17,882 nt of DNA from CAYRAV01 sp964422365 (lineage in GTDB: Bacteria > Bacillota > Clostridia > Lachnospirales > Lachnospiraceae). Positions 1 to 7,567 of this stretch are shown here, piece after piece. The stretch covers positions 1 to 17,882 of the forward strand of contig CAYRAV010000066.1 of NCBI GenBank assembly GCA_964422365.1, read 5' to 3'. Position 1 is the stretch's first letter. Every line of letters begins with the position of its first letter. A model generated the notes under the pieces. That model did not search any database and had not been told where the DNA came from. It saw nothing but the letters and a program-made list of their open reading frames with translations. A program made the translations under genes and the position numbers.

Positions 1-363
1 GGTATCTTCTGTATCATTTACTGCTGTTATTACTGTACTATTTTCTATATTTACAATAAATGCCAGATTATCCACCATTACCAATGATTCCTTGATTCCT
101 TTTTCCCGCGCCTTACTGGCACCATTCTCCAATCGCTCGATCTGTTCTCCCGACAAATCTATATTGCGGCTGGACAAACGCTCATTGGCATGCTTTGAAA
201 ATTTTAATTCCTTACTTATAGCTGCTGATTTTTTCTCTTCTAATATTTGATGAAAAGAACCACTATTGTCTTGTTTCTTCTGTTGCGCTTTTGGCTTGTT
301 ATTTTGTAAAAGCTGATTCTGTATTTGTTGTATGGAAGCAAAATTATTATTTGAAATATTCAT
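1..363 (-). CDS. TIGR02530-type flagellar operon protein, partial (C-terminus beyond window)
   Basis: This reading frame starts with ATG at 363 and stays open for 121 codons to the window edge, so the C-terminus is missing. The translation begins MNISNNNFASIQQIQNQLLQ and has a polar, glutamine-rich N-terminal third. The conserved block follows at about residues 53-118, with LKFSKHANERLSSRNIDLS, then GIKESLVMVDNLAFIVNI, then TVITAVND. That pattern is typical of the small family annotated as flagellar operon protein TIGR02530, which in Firmicutes usually lies between flgD and flgE. Its biochemical role is not known to me. A weak ribosome binding site (GGTGGGAGA) abuts the ATG. It is the last gene visible in the flagellar operon, and the next gene downstream, outside the window, is expected to be flgE. 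Confidence 0.88.
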   Translation of the reverse strand, partial: MNISNNNFASIQQIQNQLLQNNKPKAQQKKQDNSGSFHQILEEKKSAAISKELKFSKHANERLSSRNIDLSGEQIERLENGASKAREKGIKESLVMVDNLAFIVNIENSTVITAVNDTEDT

Positions 364-471
364 TCTCCCACCTATACCTTTCACCCAACTGTACAGATTT
401 CTTTGTGCTTATTCTTTAATCAGTTTCTTCAACATTACTTCTGCACTTTTCTGATTATCCGTTATCTAAAA

Positions 472-1227
472 TCAATCAGCTGACTGTTTATTTCCAATTA
501 CCTTAATCGTAAATGTGTCTGTTACTGTTGTTTGCAATACATCATTAAATACAAATCCAACATCATATTCTATTCCAGGTTCTAAGCCCATCAGTGCATC
601 CTTGCTAATCTTCACTGTTCCTTTTTCTTCATCATATGTCAGATAACTAGAATCAATTGCTTCTCCATTGATATAAACACCCATTCCAGTCGCCTTACCA
701 TCTTCTTTGCCCAGTGAAACATCAATGATAATATCTTCTGGTTCTTCTAAATCAAATGTAGCAGTTCCTTTTGTTACTTTTGGTGCTTTTAACTCTGCCA
801 AATAACTTGTATCAATCACACTTACTACATCAGAGGCTAAATATGTATCTTCACCCATACCAACATACACTTTTCCATTATAAATTTTCACATAATCAAC
901 AATGCCCTCTGCAGAAACATCATTTCCGCCACTATCTGTTGAATCCACTACAACATATTTTCCTACATAGCCAAACGCTTGTGAATTGGTCATTGTTTCA
1001 TTTAGATTCTGCATCTGTTCCAATGCTGAAAATTGTGCCAGTTGTGAAATAAATTCTGTATCACTGGATGGATTCAGCGGATCCTGATACTTCATCTGTG
1101 CCACTAAAAGCTGTAAAAATGCATCTTTTCCTAATTCACTGGTTCCACGTGTTTCTTTCTTTTGTGCAGCTTCACTGGTATATTGTTGTACTACACCATC
1201 TTTTACTGGTGCCATTAACTCACTCAT
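472..1227 (-). CDS. flgD: Flagellar hook capping protein FlgD
   Basis: FlgD caps the growing hook outside the cell and helps FlgE subunits assemble; it leaves when the hook is complete. The 251-residue protein carries the diagnostic N-terminal block at about residues 31-75, including GKDAFLQLLVAQMKYQDPLN and FISQLAQFSALEQMQNLN. The C-terminal part is rich in beta-strand-like sequence and fits the Ig/Tudor-like domains of the family. A strong AAGGAGGAG site lies just before the ATG at 1227. It starts 15 bases after the fliK stop, so the two are probably co-transcribed. The 21 codons after its TGA stay in the same frame and look coding apart from a second stop (see findings), so the C-terminus may have been shortened recently. 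Confidence 0.95.
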   Translation of the reverse strand: MSELMAPVKDGVVQQYTSEAAQKKETRGTSELGKDAFLQLLVAQMKYQDPLNPSSDTEFISQLAQFSALEQMQNLNETMTNSQAFGYVGKYVVVDSTDSGGNDVSAEGIVDYVKIYNGKVYVGMGEDTYLASDVVSVIDTSYLAELKAPKVTKGTATFDLEEPEDIIIDVSLGKEDGKATGMGVYINGEAIDSSYLTYDEEKGTVKISKDALMGLEPGIEYDVGFVFNDVLQTTVTDTFTIKVIGNKQSAD

Positions 1228-1242
1228 AAAGCTCCTCCTTCC

Positions 1243-2757
1243 TTATGCTGTATAGTCCACTGTATTTCCATTGTCAATCATTACCTTTGCAGCTATTGTA
1301 TCTTCTTCTGACAAATCATCAAATCCATCCTCCAGCATAGATAAATCAATCTTTCTTGGAGATTTTTTCTTATCACTGCCTGGCTGTCTCTGCTGCTCAT
1401 CATTCTTATTGGAACTCTGTTCGAATCTAAAATCCGAAACTGACACCTCAATGGCATCTACTTTTAATCCCTGTTCCTGCAATGTATCCTTTAACTGCTG
1501 CATTTGGCTTTCTAAAGCTGTTTTTGCCATTTCATTTTCAGTTACAAAATTAGCTGTCATCTGACCATTTTTAGAAACTACAGACAAATTTACTTTTCCC
1601 AGTTTTTCAGGATTAAGCTGTATTTCCATTGCAGATGTATCTGCCTTTATAACAATCTTGATTTGTTCCACTACCTGTGTCACAATTTCTCTCATCTGCT
1701 GTAATTGCTCTGTCTGGCTAAAAGCTGTTTCTTCTATTTCTGTACGTGCGTGTACTAATTCCTGTACAAAGTGTGTTACTGCAGTTTCATCTGTTTGCTG
1801 TCCTTTATCTGACTGACGCTGTTCAGAATGACTTGCATCCTTTTGAATATCTTCTGTTTCTACAGTAATAAAACCATCTTCTGAGGATACATACTGTGCC
1901 TGTTTTAAATCTGAGTTCTCTTGTTTTTCTGTGTGCTCAATGTTGTTTGTGTTCAATCCTTCCATTACATTATCTTTTAAGTCAGAACCTTCCAACATTG
2001 TATCTAGATTTTTTAACAAACTACTTAATTTGTTATCATCAAATTCTACATTGCTCTCAGAACCTTCCAACACATTTTGAAACGCTTGCTCATTTTCTAC
2101 CATAGTGGATAATACTCTGATATCTGATTTGCTGATATTCAGATTGTCTTCTAGTTCCATACACATTTCATCTACATCAGTCAGTAATTGATTGAATTGA
2201 TTTGCTAATGTCTCATTTGTTAATAAACCACTTATTTCTTCTCCAGCATTTTGGAGTACAAATTGCTGCAAATTTGATATATCCAGCAAATCAATCATAT
2301 TTAATCCCATTTGTTCTAATACTTTCTCAATGTCATTATCATCTAAATCCATATCCTTTTTTATGATATTCTGGATAGTTTCTTTTAGCTGCTCCAAGAA
2401 AGTTTTGACAGTTCCTAGTGTTTCTTCTAAATTCTTATCACCTGCTACTGATTTCTGTACATTCTCCTCTTTTAGAACCGGGATCTCTTCTGTTTCATTT
2501 ACATCTGTACTGTTTCCAACATCTGTAGATTTTACTGTTTCACCCACTGTCTGTTCCGTTGTATTCATTGTTTCCTTATTCTGCATAGATGCAGATACAC
2601 CAGATTGAGTACTTTTACTGATTGTAGCTGTTTCTTTAGCAGTGCTTGATTTCATAAATGTGTCAAAATTACTATTTTTCATATTAGACACCTTTGTATT
2701 ACCTGAACCACCTGCCATCTGAAATAAACTATTCAATGATACATTCATTGTATTCAC
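1243..2757 (-). CDS. fliK: Flagellar hook-length control protein FliK
   Basis: FliK is exported through the flagellar type III apparatus, measures hook length and switches export specificity from hook to filament. The C-terminal Flg_hook domain is seen at about residues 367-445, with the signature LNPEKLGKV near 381-389 followed by a helical QMQQLKDTLQEQGLKVDAIEV segment. The rest is long, polar and low in complexity, as usual for a FliK ruler region. An ATG at 2814 is in frame, but AGGAGG at 2765-2770 lies 7 bases before a GTG at 2757, so I chose GTG; this gives 504 residues. An ATG at 2748 is the alternative, but it is 16 bases from that site. The 2758-2996 leader upstream is unusually long for this operon and holds palindromes and a possible promoter. 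Confidence 0.9.
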   Translation of the reverse strand: MNTMNVSLNSLFQMAGGSGNTKVSNMKNSNFDTFMKSSTAKETATISKSTQSGVSASMQNKETMNTTEQTVGETVKSTDVGNSTDVNETEEIPVLKEENVQKSVAGDKNLEETLGTVKTFLEQLKETIQNIIKKDMDLDDNDIEKVLEQMGLNMIDLLDISNLQQFVLQNAGEEISGLLTNETLANQFNQLLTDVDEMCMELEDNLNISKSDIRVLSTMVENEQAFQNVLEGSESNVEFDDNKLSSLLKNLDTMLEGSDLKDNVMEGLNTNNIEHTEKQENSDLKQAQYVSSEDGFITVETEDIQKDASHSEQRQSDKGQQTDETAVTHFVQELVHARTEIEETAFSQTEQLQQMREIVTQVVEQIKIVIKADTSAMEIQLNPEKLGKVNLSVVSKNGQMTANFVTENEMAKTALESQMQQLKDTLQEQGLKVDAIEVSVSDFRFEQSSNKNDEQQRQPGSDKKKSPRKIDLSMLEDGFDDLSEEDTIAAKVMIDNGNTVDYTA

Positions 2758-2793
2758 TCTTTTTCCTCCTTTCTTTTCATTGTTCTTGCCATA

Positions 2794-2814
2794 GTGTATA
2801 AATATTTTATACAC
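2794..2814. repeat. Perfect 21-base palindrome in the fliK leader
   Basis: Nine-base arms GTGTATAAA and TTTATACAC are perfectly complementary around a three-base centre. The element ends 37 bases upstream of the chosen fliK GTG. It could be a dimeric repressor operator or an RNA hairpin in the leader. No T-tract follows directly, so it does not look like a terminator. Confidence 0.6.
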
Positions 2815-2839
2815 CTAATGGAATAAATAAGATATCCCA

Positions 2840-2868
2840 TTATTATTTCGTCATTTTTCCTTATTCAA
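2840..2868 (-). promoter_or_regulatory. Possible internal sigma-A-type promoter before fliK
   Basis: On the minus strand TTGAAT (2868-2863) is separated by 17 bases from TAATAA (2845-2840). Spacing is ideal but both boxes are imperfect, and the DNA is AT-rich enough for chance matches. Transcription would begin near 2833 and run through the 21-base palindrome before fliK. Its place in the only large gap of the flagellar operon raises its plausibility. Confidence 0.3.
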
Positions 2869-2889
2869 TAAAGGATTCTATGACTCTTC

Positions 2890-2904
2890 GTGAAAATTTT
2901 TCAC
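2890..2904. repeat. Perfect 15-base palindrome upstream of the possible fliK promoter
   Basis: GTGAAAA and TTTTCAC form seven-base arms around one base. It lies about 20 bases upstream of the proposed -35 box, which would suit a regulator site. Nothing in the sequence names the regulator. Confidence 0.4.
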
Positions 2905-2996
2905 TCTATATGCTAAGGTATTGGTCTGCTATTCTAAAATGTATTTTAATTTTACAAACTATTTCTCAATACATTCTATTTTACTTCCCTCCACTC

Positions 2997-3785
2997 TTAG
3001 TTGCTGTTTTTGATGCCACTTCCAGATAACATCATTTTAGTAACTTTAGCTGCTGTAGCAGAATCTAATTCTGCCATAATTAATGCTGCTTTGTCTGCAT
3101 CCATATTTTCTAAAATCTGCGCTACACTATCTAAATCTCCTGATGCCATTACATCTAATATAGCAGCTGCACTTGCAGGTTCCATATTTGCAAATCTCTC
3201 AGCCTGTTCTGACATTTTTTTATCAGCCTCCAGCTGTTCTACTACCTGGCGGTATATTTCTGCTGCATTATCAGCATCGATTCCTTCATAGTATTTTTTA
3301 TATTCTTCAAGTCCTGGTGATTTTTCTGCATACACTACTTCTTTATCAAATTCAAGTTTCCTTTTTTCAAATTCATTTTGCTCTTCTTCGAACGTTTTCA
3401 ATCTTGTTATTTCTGCCTCAAGTTCTGCAATATATTGGTCATTTGTAGTATTTACACTAGTTACAGAATCAAGCTGTGCCTCTAATTCTTTTATTCTTAT
3501 AATCGCATCATCCATAGATAAAAACTTATAATTCGAATCAGAAGATAAACTATCGTCCCCTATGCTTGGCAGAATCTTGTTTACCACCGGAATATCCTTC
3601 AAAACCGGATAAAATACTTTGCTGCCCACCCCTCCAACATCTAATTTAATCAGCAGTGCAAACACTCCAAGCCATATAACCACAATAGCAAGTGCAATTA
3701 AGAATGCAACTATTTTATTGCCTGCACTTTCTCCATCTTTTCTGCCTATTCCATCTGCTAATTCATTTCTTTCTTTTCCAGCCAT
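2997..3785 (-). CDS. MotE/YlxF-like flagellar protein with MgtE-N-like C-terminal domain
   Basis: The 262-residue protein has a short polar N-terminus and one membrane segment at about residues 25-46 (KIVAFLIALAIVVIWLG). A likely coiled coil follows at about 92-150, and a helical C-terminal domain at about 160-255 carries the repeated ASAAAILDVM and ADKAALIMAELD patterns of the MgtE N-terminal family. That layout matches MotE-like proteins and the YlxF protein found between fliJ and fliK in Bacillus. In some bacteria MotE chaperones or stabilises a motor component; whether this one does so is inference. It begins 2 bases after the fliJ stop, with a GAGGAAG site inside the fliJ end, so the two are translationally coupled. 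It is not an Mg2+ transporter: the CBS and channel domains of MgtE are missing. Confidence 0.8.
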   Translation of the reverse strand: MAGKERNELADGIGRKDGESAGNKIVAFLIALAIVVIWLGVFALLIKLDVGGVGSKVFYPVLKDIPVVNKILPSIGDDSLSSDSNYKFLSMDDAIIRIKELEAQLDSVTSVNTTNDQYIAELEAEITRLKTFEEEQNEFEKRKLEFDKEVVYAEKSPGLEEYKKYYEGIDADNAAEIYRQVVEQLEADKKMSEQAERFANMEPASAAAILDVMASGDLDSVAQILENMDADKAALIMAELDSATAAKVTKMMLSGSGIKNSN

Positions 3786-3787
3786 TC

Positions 3788-4246
3788 TTACACTTCCTCA
3801 CTACTTGCTCTATTTGTATATTTATAACTAACCAGCTCATCTACTTCTTTTTTTTCTTGAGCATTGATTTCCTGCTTAAACTCTTCAAAAGCCTTTTCTC
3901 TTAACTTTTCTTGTATCTTTCTCTCTACCATTGCTTCCTGCAATTTTTCCCTTGCTTTTTCAACTGCTCTCTCTGCAGCCATAACCTCTACTTTTTGTTC
4001 TTCTGCTTTATAATTCATAATTTCAATTGCATTTTCAATTCGAAGTATCTCACTTACCTCTAATGATGCAGACATCAGTTCCGACAACTGAATCTCATAT
4101 CCCTTTTTTCTATCTTCAATCCTTTGCAAAATCTTTTTCTCTTCTTCCAATCTTGCTACTGCATTCCCATATGCAGTCTTTGCCTGGTCCTCCAGTTTCA
4201 ATTTAATATTAAGAATATTCTGCATCTTGTAAATAAACTTTGCCAT
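3788..4246 (-). CDS. fliJ: Flagellar export chaperone/stalk protein FliJ
   Basis: FliJ is the small coiled-coil central stalk of the FliI ATPase ring; it links the ATPase to the export gate and escorts substrates. The 152-residue product starts AKFIYKMQNILNIKLKLEDQ, a typical FliJ N-terminus, and is almost wholly charged heptad-like helix up to about residue 140. Length is normal. The ATG at 4246 has only a weak GGGAATAGAGAT upstream. The frame stays open for 22 more codons upstream but has no ATG, GTG or TTG there, so 4246 is preferred. It lies between fliI and the MotE/YlxF-like gene, as in Bacillus operons. Confidence 0.9.
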   Translation of the reverse strand: MAKFIYKMQNILNIKLKLEDQAKTAYGNAVARLEEEKKILQRIEDRKKGYEIQLSELMSASLEVSEILRIENAIEIMNYKAEEQKVEVMAAERAVEKAREKLQEAMVERKIQEKLREKAFEEFKQEINAQEKKEVDELVSYKYTNRASSEEV

Positions 4247-4335
4247 ATCTCTATTCCCAAAGCCCTTCAGATTATTTCTATATTCTTCAATTTCCTGTAT
4301 GTTCGAAAAATCCTATTGCAACCTGCTTTATGGAT

Positions 4336-5661
4336 TTATTCTCCTTCAAAAATGTTATCAAGCAATTGTATTTCTTCATCAAAATCAAACTTATCATATA
4401 CATCCTGACAAAGAAATTCATTCACTGCTTCAATCTTTTCTATCGCATAATCAATATTTTTATTAGAACCCCTTTTATAAGCACCAATATTAATCAAATC
4501 TTCTGCCTCATTATAGGTTGCTAATACATTTTTTAAATTTCCTGCCGATTTTTTATGCTCTTTTGTTGCAATAGAACTCATAACACGAGAAATACTTTGT
4601 AAAATATCAATAGCAGGATAATGATTTTTATGTCCCAGTTTCCTAGATAACATAATATGCCCATCCAAAATACCTCTTGCTGTATCTGTAATTGGCTCAT
4701 TAAAATCATCACCATCTACTAAAACCGTATATAAACCGGTAATAGACCCTGTTTCTGCTTTTCCCGCACGTTCTAAAAGCTTTGGCATCTCAGAATAAAC
4801 ACTTGGCGGATATCCTCTTGAAACAGGCGGTTCCCCTGAAGCCAATCCAATTTCTCTTTGTGCCATAGAAAAACGTGTCAACGAATCCATCATAAGAAGA
4901 ACATCTTTTCCCTGATCTCTAAAATATTCTGCAATAGCTGTTGCTGTTTTCGCTGCTTTATTACGGATTAGTGCTGGTTTATCAGAAGTAGCAACTACTA
5001 CAACAGATCTTGCCATACCTTCCGCCCCTAAATCTCTTTCAATAAATTCCCTGACTTCCCTTCCACGTTCTCCAATTAGAGCAATCACATTAATATCTGC
5101 TTTCGTATTTCTGGCAAACATACCAAGCAATGTACTTTTTCCAACACCACTACCTGCAAAAATACCAATTCTTTGTCCCTTTCCAATTGTAATCAGTCCA
5201 TCTACCGCCTTTACACCTAGCGGCAATACTTCATCAATTAATCGGCGCTTCAATGGGTCAGGAGGTGCTGCCTCTACTGAATATGCACTTTGTGCATTCA
5301 ATTCACTTCCATCAATAGGTACACCCAGACCATCTAAAGTTTTTCCAAGCAATTCGTCACCTGCCAATACTTTTAATGGTTCTCCTGTATTCTCTACTAC
5401 ACTGCCAAGTCCAACTCCTTGCACATCTTCAAAAGGCATAAGCAATACTCTGTCATCACGAAACCCTACTACTTCTGCCCTTACTACATTTTCCTGCCCT
5501 TTTGATGTAATTAGACATAGATCATTTAATTTTGCTTCTGGTCCAATGGATTCAATTGTCAAACCCACTACTTTTGCTACTTTACCTAATTTTTTTTCAT
5601 AAGATTTGTCCAATAACTCTTGATATTTTTGAAAATCAATATTCAATGCGTTCTCTGCCAT
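4336..5661 (-). CDS. fliI: Flagellum-specific ATP synthase / export ATPase FliI
   Basis: FliI is the hexameric ATPase on the cytoplasmic side of the flagellar type III secretion system that energises substrate unfolding and release. The 441-residue protein shows the F1-beta-like fold signatures: Walker A AGSGVGKST at residues 169-177, the GERGREV motif near 197-203, Walker B VLLMMDS at 254-260, and PPSVYSEMPKLLERAG just after residue 284. All key residues are present and length is normal. The start is ATG 5661 with a GGGAG site about 9 bases before it. It follows fliH after a 102-base gap that contains two small hairpins, and fliJ follows it, the standard order. Confidence 0.97.
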   Translation of the reverse strand: MAENALNIDFQKYQELLDKSYEKKLGKVAKVVGLTIESIGPEAKLNDLCLITSKGQENVVRAEVVGFRDDRVLLMPFEDVQGVGLGSVVENTGEPLKVLAGDELLGKTLDGLGVPIDGSELNAQSAYSVEAAPPDPLKRRLIDEVLPLGVKAVDGLITIGKGQRIGIFAGSGVGKSTLLGMFARNTKADINVIALIGERGREVREFIERDLGAEGMARSVVVVATSDKPALIRNKAAKTATAIAEYFRDQGKDVLLMMDSLTRFSMAQREIGLASGEPPVSRGYPPSVYSEMPKLLERAGKAETGSITGLYTVLVDGDDFNEPITDTARGILDGHIMLSRKLGHKNHYPAIDILQSISRVMSSIATKEHKKSAGNLKNVLATYNEAEDLINIGAYKRGSNKNIDYAIEKIEAVNEFLCQDVYDKFDFDEEIQLLDNIFEGE

Positions 5662-5703
5662 ATCTATGTACTCCCATCATTTTTTGTGTCAAGACTATCA
5701 ATC

Positions 5704-5717
5704 ACAAGCCCGCTTGT
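5704..5717. repeat. Short perfect inverted repeat between fliH and fliI
   Basis: ACAAGC and GCTTGT form six-base arms around two bases. It lies midway in the 102-base gap before fliI. The RNA loop would be too tight for a normal hairpin, so it is more like a protein-binding dyad, or chance. Confidence 0.3.
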
Positions 5718-5735
5718 ATTTGATACCCAAAAACT

Positions 5736-5755
5736 TAAAAGTAAGCAGACTTTTA
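5736..5755 (-). terminator. Weak hairpin with T-run after fliH (possible attenuator)
   Basis: Reading the minus strand, TAAAAGT and ACTTTTA form a seven-base stem with a six-base loop, starting 8 bases after the fliH stop and followed by AGTTTTT. The stem has only one G-C pair, so any termination would be partial. It might instead shield the fliH mRNA 3' side or tune fliI expression. Confidence 0.3.
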
Positions 5756-5763
5756 TCCCACTT

Positions 5764-6564
5764 TTATATGTCTGTAAGCAATCTTAAATCCTCTATTAAT
5801 CCATGCAATTGAATATCCAGGCTGCAATTAATGCTCTGTCCCTCTGTTTCAATCATGCACTGGTTTTTCACTAATTTTCTATCTTCTATAATATCAAACA
5901 TGCAATCTTTTCCCACATATTGCATTAACATTTCTTTTTCCTTATTTACAAATGAAAAATCTTCTTCTGAAACAACAACTACAATGTTCTTGCTTCTTCC
6001 AGTTTGTTTCAATCCTCTTCGAATCAAATATGTAATAACTTCTTTTCTCTCTTCAGCAACAATTCCTGTCATTTTTTCTACTAAATCTGCAACTAAATTT
6101 ACAAATTGCGGTTCTATTTCTGCAATCTGTTGTTCGTATTGCATTTGCAATTTTTCCTTTTCTTTTTCTAACTGCTTCTGTTGTTCTTCCAATTCCGTCC
6201 GGGCTATCTTTTTTCCATCTTCATAGCCTTGTGCTTTTCCTGTCTCATATGCCTGTTTTTTCTGCTGCTCTGCTTCTATATTAGCAGCTGCAATCACATT
6301 TTCTGCTTCCTGTTTTGCCTGCTCTAAAATTGCTTCTCTTTCCTCTTCAAAAGTAATTTCATTCTCAGGCTCCATTTCATTATTTACGGCTTCTATGTGA
6401 ACTGCGTCAATACCTTCTGTAAATTCTCCAGCAGCAAATTCCCCATTAGAATTTGCTGCTTGAAAAAGTTCCGGCATAAACTTTTCTATTTTTCTATCGG
6501 AATCGATAATCATAGAATCCTCTCTATTCACATAAAAAAAACCTGCCTTAATTAAATTAGACAA
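5764..6564 (-). CDS. fliH: Flagellar assembly protein FliH
   Basis: FliH binds FliI as a dimer, regulates its ATPase activity and docks it at the export gate. I take a TTG start at 6564, because GGAGGTG (6580-6574) sits 9 bases upstream and the product then begins (M)SNLIKAGFFYVNRED, a usual FliH N-terminus. The longer frame from an ATG at 6630 would add 22 residues of shadow sequence from the fliG frame. The resulting 266-residue protein has a long charged coiled coil at about 70-160 (EEREAILEQAKQEAENVIAA) and a C-terminal FliH/VatE-like domain with VADLVEKMTG and RRGLKQTG. It overlaps the end of fliG by 8 bases, which suggests coupled translation. Confidence 0.9.
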   Translation of the reverse strand: MSNLIKAGFFYVNREDSMIIDSDRKIEKFMPELFQAANSNGEFAAGEFTEGIDAVHIEAVNNEMEPENEITFEEEREAILEQAKQEAENVIAAANIEAEQQKKQAYETGKAQGYEDGKKIARTELEEQQKQLEKEKEKLQMQYEQQIAEIEPQFVNLVADLVEKMTGIVAEERKEVITYLIRRGLKQTGRSKNIVVVVSEEDFSFVNKEKEMLMQYVGKDCMFDIIEDRKLVKNQCMIETEGQSINCSLDIQLHGLIEDLRLLTDI

Positions 6565-7561
6565 CGATCTCGTCACCTCCACCTCTGGAAATGATAATTT
6601 CTCCTGTATCCTCAAGTTTTCTAATAACATTTACTATCTTCTGCTGTGCTTCCTCTACATCTTTTAACCGCACTGGTCCCATAAATTCCATATCTTCCCG
6701 AATCATAGCAGCCAGACGTTTTGATAAATTGTTAAATATTACACTCTGTACTTCTTCATTAGAGCCCTTTAGTGCAGTTGCAAGTTCGTTATTATCCACT
6801 TCTCGAAGTACTCTCTGAATAGACTTATCATCAAGAGAAAGAATATCCTCGAATACAAACATTTTTCTTCTGATTTCGTCTGCCAGTTCTGGCTCCTCGA
6901 TTTCCAAAGATTCAATAATATGTTTTTCTGTTCCTCTGTCAACTGTATTTAAGATATCTACGATTGAGTCTACACCACCAACAATTGTGTAATCCTGGTT
7001 CACCAAAGATGCCAGTTTTCTTTCCAATACCTTTTCTACTTCTTTGATAACATCTGGTGAGGTTCTATCCATCTGAGCAATACGTTTTGCTACTTCAGCT
7101 TGTTTATCAGGAGACAGTGCTGAGATAATAGTAGCTGCCTGTCCTGATGACAGATAAGACAAAATTAATGCAATCGTTTGTGGATGTTCGTCCTGAATAA
7201 AGTTTAATAACTGTGCTGCATCTGTTTTCTTAACAAACTCAAATGGACGCACCTGTAATGAAGCTGTCAGCTTGCCAATTACATCTCTTGCACGCTCTGA
7301 ACCAAGTGCCTTTTCCAAAAGTTCTTTTGCATAACCAATACCACCTTCTGCAATATACTGCTGTGCAAGGCAGACTTCATAAAATTCATCCATAACCTGC
7401 TCTTTTATATCAGGTGCAATACTCCTTGTATTTGCTATTTCCAGAGTAAGCTGTTCTATCTCATCCTCTTTTAAATGTTTGAAGACATTTGCTGATTTTT
7501 CAGGTCCTAACGTAATCAACAGGATTGCTGCTTTTTGTATTCCACTAATTTCTTCTTTCAT
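6557..7561 (-). CDS. fliG: Flagellar motor switch protein FliG
   Basis: FliG is the rotor protein of the C-ring that engages the stator and sets rotation direction. The 334-residue product has all three domains: an N-terminal FliF-binding part starting SGIQKAAILLITLGPE, the middle domain with EHPQ at residues 125-128, and the C-terminal domain with MFVF at 234-237 and the charged torque helix near KRLAAMIRED (281-290). Length and residues are as expected. It begins at ATG 7561, 6 bases after the fliF stop, and its ribosome site GGGGG lies in the last fliF codons. Its own last codons contain the fliH ribosome site. Confidence 0.97.
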   Translation of the reverse strand: MKEEISGIQKAAILLITLGPEKSANVFKHLKEDEIEQLTLEIANTRSIAPDIKEQVMDEFYEVCLAQQYIAEGGIGYAKELLEKALGSERARDVIGKLTASLQVRPFEFVKKTDAAQLLNFIQDEHPQTIALILSYLSSGQAATIISALSPDKQAEVAKRIAQMDRTSPDVIKEVEKVLERKLASLVNQDYTIVGGVDSIVDILNTVDRGTEKHIIESLEIEEPELADEIRRKMFVFEDILSLDDKSIQRVLREVDNNELATALKGSNEEVQSVIFNNLSKRLAAMIREDMEFMGPVRLKDVEEAQQKIVNVIRKLEDTGEIIISRGGGDEIVV

Positions 7562-7567
7562 ACTTAA

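Noticed and set aside
5667..5693. TTGACA on the minus strand just before fliI as a promoter
   Set aside because: At normal spacing there is no credible -10 box, and the start point would fall at or after the fliI start codon.
5831..6226. Plus-strand 131-codon frame
   Set aside because: Antisense shadow of fliH; Ser/Cys/Phe-rich translation of complementary coiled-coil codons.
6565..6630. Longer FliH from the ATG at 6630
   Set aside because: The extra 22 residues are a second-frame reading of conserved fliG codons, while the TTG at 6564 has a well-placed GGAGGTG and the family's usual N-terminus.
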